Positions 6,056 through 8,456 of a stretch of 8,456 nucleotides of DNA are shown piece after piece. Every line of letters begins with the position of its first letter. The stretch's first letter is position 1. The notes beneath the pieces are model-generated. The model was not told the origin of the DNA. It was given only the letters and a program-made list of their open reading frames with translations, and did no database searches. Made by a program: the position numbers and the translations under genes. This DNA comes from an uncultured Bacteroidota bacterium (GTDB lineage: Bacteria; Bacteroidota; Bacteroidia; B-17B0; Aurantibacillaceae): contig CAIXZI010000692.1 in assembly GCA_903923915.1 (NCBI GenBank), forward strand, positions 1 through 8,456. The letters run 5' to 3'.

Positions 6056-6958
6056 GCGTGCAATTACTTCGCGCACATCATATTGTTTATCGCGGGTTTC
6101 AGGTACAATACCATAAATTTCTTTTACATCTTTTTTAGGGGCTACAGGTGTTTCACGGTTAAAACCTGCTTTTTCAAAATCTCCAACCTTGCTAAATATA
6201 TTACGAATGCGGGTTAAACAATCTGCATCATCTTTACATTTATGATCTGTAACGCCCGATATTTCGCAATGTGTAGTGGCACCGCCTAAAGTTTCATTAT
6301 CAATAGTTTCTCCAATAGCGGCTTTAACTAAATAAGAACCTGCTAAAAATATACTTCCGGTTTTATCTACAATCATGGCTTCATCGCTCATGATAGGAAG
6401 ATATGCGCCACCTGCAACACAGCTTCCCATAACAGCAGCAATTTGCATAATACCCATGCTGCTCATTACGGCATTGTTTCTAAATATGCGTCCGAAGTGT
6501 TCTTTGTCAGGAAAAATCTCATCCTGCAAAGGCAAATAAACGCCTGCGCTATCAACTAAATAAACAATTGGCAAACGATTTTCGATAGAAATTTCTTGTG
6601 CACGTAAATTCTTTTTACCTGTTATAGGAAACCATGCACCCGCTTTTACCGTTGCATCATTTGCTACAACAATAGCTTGCTTGCCCGATATATATCCAAT
6701 AACAATAACTACACCACCACCCGGACAACCACCATGTTCGGCATACATTTCGTAACCGGCAAAAGCACCCATTTCAATGCGTGGAGTGTTTTTATCTAAC
6801 AAAAAATCTATACGCTCACGGGCACTCATTTTACCTTGTTCGTGCAGTTTATCAATACGAGATTGGCCTCCGCCTACATAAATTTTATTTAAGCGTTGCT
6901 CCATTTGCGAAATAAGCAAGCGCATTTTATCCTCGTTTTTATTAAATTCTATATCCAT
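6053..6958 (-). CDS. Carboxyltransferase N-terminal half, ending at the internal TGA
   Basis: This segment gives 301 residues from ATG 6956-6958. It holds the N-terminal crotonase-like domain, which binds the acyl-CoA. The helical KLHEQGKMSARERIDFLLD segment lies at 37-55, GG-CPGGG at 76-82, and VVANDATVKAGAWFP at 97-111. The oxyanion-hole motif GSCVAGGAYLP lies at 178-188, and the LAGSYLVKAAIGE lid region at 205-217. A protein ending here would lack the biotin-side domain and so is not expected to be active. The start is well supported: MDIEFNKNEDKM leads directly into the conserved helix, and 275 bases without a gene lie upstream. Confidence 0.75.
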   Translation of the reverse strand: MDIEFNKNEDKMRLLISQMEQRLNKIYVGGGQSRIDKLHEQGKMSARERIDFLLDKNTPRIEMGAFAGYEMYAEHGGCPGGGVVIVIGYISGKQAIVVANDATVKAGAWFPITGKKNLRAQEISIENRLPIVYLVDSAGVYLPLQDEIFPDKEHFGRIFRNNAVMSSMGIMQIAAVMGSCVAGGAYLPIMSDEAMIVDKTGSIFLAGSYLVKAAIGETIDNETLGGATTHCEISGVTDHKCKDDADCLTRIRNIFSKVGDFEKAGFNRETPVAPKKDVKEIYGIVPETRDKQYDVREVIAR

Positions 6959-6977
6959 GGTACATTTTTATACGGCT

Positions 6978-6985
6978 TAAATATA
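6978..6985 (-). promoter_or_regulatory. Possible -7 element of the carboxyltransferase gene
   Basis: On the minus strand this reads TATATTTA, one base off TAnnTTTG. It would start transcription near 6970, about 12 bases before the ATG. No convincing -33 element is visible at the right distance, so this is tentative. Confidence 0.3.
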
Positions 6986-7105
6986 CAATTTAAAAGATTT
7001 TGACGGAGAGATTTTTAAGACTTATTTGGGCATTACAGCTTATTAACATTTTGAATAGATGCGATAAATATTTTAGCCAGCAGGCTTTTTTTACTTTATG
7101 GTAGC

Positions 7106-7164
7106 TTGCTACAAATGCTTTTCAGCATTCTGCGAAGCAATTAAAAACTAAAATACCTAACGCA
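7106..7164 (-). repeat. Structured intergenic repeat, degenerate copy C
   Basis: On the minus strand this starts with TGCGTTAGG (7156-7164), the first nine bases of copies A and B. It continues into a two-part hairpin, TTGCT/AGCAA enclosing AATGC/GCATT (7106-7140). The CGGAACGCCC end is not recognisable, so it is either a decayed or a partial copy. It lies between two genes on the same strand, just downstream of the M16 gene's terminator. Confidence 0.4.
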
Positions 7165-7200
7165 AATAAAAACCGTTGTATGAAATTCACACAACGGTTT
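7164..7200 (-). terminator. Rho-independent terminator of the M16 peptidase gene
   Basis: AAACCGTTGT (7170-7179) and ACAACGGTTT (7191-7200) form a perfect 10-bp stem with an 11-base loop. On the minus strand the stem is followed by the T-rich run TTTATTT (7164-7170). It lies about 30 bases past the TAG stop of the M16 gene, the right place and orientation to end that transcript. Confidence 0.8.
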
Positions 7201-7232
7201 CTGTCTCTAATCTAAGTCCTCGATACGCTTAT

Positions 7233-8456
7233 CTACTCTGTAATTTCTTTTCCTGTTACATCGAGTAGTTTAACATCATAACCCAATTTTTTAATCTTAT
7301 CTAAATTAGCCTGTTTATCGCCAACAATAATAATATTTACGTTGTTATAAGGTAAATGTTTTTTAGCTAACTCATTAATTTCTGTTTGAGAAATGGAAGA
7401 TAAAATCTGACTTTGCTGTGAAACAAAATTTCCACTCAAGTTATAATCAACTAAGCGTTTTAAGAATGATGCTTTTTGAAAAGGAGATTCATATTTAAGC
7501 GCATCGCTTTGCCCCATACTACTTTTAGTAAAACCAAGCTCATCGGCACTGATACCTTTATCAGCATATTTTTTTATTTCAGTCATAAAATCAACTACCG
7601 AACTATCTGTAGTATTAGCACGTACAGCAGCACTCATTACAAAAGTACCATCATACAACCCTCCATTAAAGCTTCCACGCGCACCATAAGTAAAGCCACG
7701 TTTTTCTCTCAATAAAAGGTTTAACCTTCCATTAAACGATGCGCCAAACGGAAAATTCATAATATTAGATTTATAATAATCTCCGGTTGCGTCATAAGGC
7801 ATTGCTATACAACCAATGCGTATTTCTGATTGTGGCGCTGCTTTCTTATCAATAAAATAAACACTTGTTTTTATAATAGCTGGTACAATAGGCTCAGCGG
7901 CTTTAGTAACTTTTACGTCTGCCCACTTGCTTAAAAACTGCAACTTAGGCATTAATTGTTGCTGGGTTAAATTACCCACTATCATTACTTTTGCCTGAGA
8001 AGGAGATAGATGAGATTTGTAATAAGCTTTAACATCATCTAAAGTAAGTGTATTAACAGTCTCGCTGGTACCCGTAGTTGGTAAAGCCATGATATTATTT
8101 GTACCATATAGTATGCGTGCAAATTGCTGATCGGCAATGGTACTTGCACTTGTTTGTTGTTGTTGAATAACATCTAACTGTTGTTTTTTAGAACGCTCAA
8201 AATCTTCCTGGCTAAATTTTGGTTTAAATAATATTTCTTCAACAATGGCAAGTGTTTTATCTACGTTTTCGGTAAGTGTTGAAATATTTAAAACAATTTC
8301 TGTTGCGTTACATGACACATCAATTTCAGAGCCTAATGCCTCTAACATATCACTTATTTCTTCAGCACTATGGTTTTGTGTAGCTTCATTTAAAAGATTG
8401 GTAGTTAAATAGGCCAAACCAGCTTTATTTATATTTTCAAAACGATGTCCGCCCAG
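7233..8456 (-). CDS. M16-family (pitrilysin/insulinase-like) peptidase, C-terminal part, 5' partial
   Basis: The frame is open to the right edge; 407 residues are visible and the true start lies outside. The first residues (GGHRFENINKAGLAYLTTNLLNEAT) match the opening of an M16 N-type half-domain, and the zinc-binding HxxEH that active halves carry next is absent. A substrate-recognition half-domain follows, with RLNLLLREKRGFTYGARGSF near residues 244-263, the Arg/Tyr motif typical of non-catalytic M16 halves. This is therefore the zinc-less partner half. It is either the second half of a roughly 900-residue fused enzyme whose catalytic half is upstream, or a separate partner subunit. Members in Bacteroidota are usually exported and degrade peptides in the periplasm. 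The stop is TAG at 7233-7235, with a strong terminator close downstream. Confidence 0.85.
   Translation of the reverse strand: MGGHRFENINKAGLAYLTTNLLNEATQNHSAEEISDMLEALGSEIDVSCNATEIVLNISTLTENVDKTLAIVEEILFKPKFSQEDFERSKKQQLDVIQQQQTSASTIADQQFARILYGTNNIMALPTTGTSETVNTLTLDDVKAYYKSHLSPSQAKVMIVGNLTQQQLMPKLQFLSKWADVKVTKAAEPIVPAIIKTSVYFIDKKAAPQSEIRIGCIAMPYDATGDYYKSNIMNFPFGASFNGRLNLLLREKRGFTYGARGSFNGGLYDGTFVMSAAVRANTTDSSVVDFMTEIKKYADKGISADELGFTKSSMGQSDALKYESPFQKASFLKRLVDYNLSGNFVSQQSQILSSISQTEINELAKKHLPYNNVNIIIVGDKQANLDKIKKLGYDVKLLDVTGKEITE

Larger units (their letters stand above)
5330..6958 (-). pseudogene. Acyl-CoA carboxylase carboxyltransferase (beta) subunit, interrupted by one in-frame TGA
   Basis: Read through the TGA, the gene encodes 542 positions, the normal length of carboxyltransferase subunits of propionyl-, methylcrotonyl- and related acyl-CoA carboxylases. 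These move CO2 from carboxybiotin to the acyl-CoA in the cytoplasm, working with a biotin/biotin-carboxylase alpha subunit that is not in this window. The N-half resembles MCCB more than PCCB (LPLQDEIFPDKEHFGRIF, GSCVAGGAYLP). The single interruption is TGA at 6053-6055, codon 302, in REVIAR-stop-VDNSDFDEYK, where relatives have one ordinary residue. No frameshift or other decay is seen, and the 44 codons between TGA and the next Met at codon 348 read as conserved family sequence. A recent nonsense mutation or a sequencing error is the simplest cause; recoding is possible but unsupported. If real, the truncation should abolish activity, because both halves are needed. Confidence 0.85.

Noticed and set aside
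5846..6217. Plus-strand open frame across the TGA site
   Set aside because: Both flanks on the minus strand encode conserved carboxyltransferase sequence, so this frame is incidental.
7075..7093. Plus-strand terminator AGCC-AGCA-GGCT followed by T-run
   Set aside because: The stem is only 4 bp and no plus-strand gene ends nearby.
1..8456. tRNA genes, insertion sequences, phage genes or attachment sites
   Set aside because: No cloverleaf, transposase, integrase or flanking direct repeats were recognised by eye on either strand.

Overview
The window looks like chromosomal DNA from a member of the phylum Bacteroidota. The base composition is AT-rich. A Bat (Bacteroides aerotolerance) gene, a plant/cyanobacterial-length IspH and an SRP RNA of the Bacteroidota apical-loop type are present. 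Two sites match the Bacteroidota sigma-A promoter pattern TAnnTTTG, and Shine-Dalgarno sequences are not evident. Nothing suggests a plasmid, prophage or insertion sequence. No stretch longer than 300 bases lacks a gene; the longest gap, 6959-7232 (274 bases), holds a degenerate repeat, a terminator and possibly a promoter.

Layout. Positions 1-1340 (+) carry the 3' part of a gene in which the C-terminus of BatD continues without a stop into a complete BatE-like TPR/SH3 protein. The seam (561-628) is built from two opposed arrays of 7-base units. A repeat element (1346-1484) separates it from a convergent minus-strand pair: a GT2 polyprenyl-phosphate-type glycosyltransferase (2128-3084) and, overlapping its stop codon, a small secreted beta-rich protein of unknown function starting at TTG (1487-2131). 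The SRP RNA gene ffs lies at about 3146-3241 (+) with its own promoter. It is followed by a probable two-gene operon: an orphan NarL/LuxR-type response regulator (3310-3972) and ispH (3981-5210). A second copy of the repeat (5218-5300) separates ispH from a convergent minus-strand acyl-CoA carboxylase carboxyltransferase gene (5330-6958), which is full length except for one in-frame TGA at 6053-6055. A third, degenerate repeat and a strong hairpin terminator lie between it and the C-terminal part of an M16-family peptidase-like protein (7233-8456, minus, running off the window).

The genes do not form one pathway. They are mostly housekeeping functions: membrane stress tolerance, envelope glycosylation, protein targeting, isoprenoid synthesis, branched-chain or propionyl-CoA metabolism, and periplasmic proteolysis. 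The points most worth a second look are the BatD-BatE fusion with its heptamer-built seam, the lone TGA in an otherwise intact carboxyltransferase, and the family of structured repeats between genes. No clear new defence, mobile or biosynthetic system is visible here.
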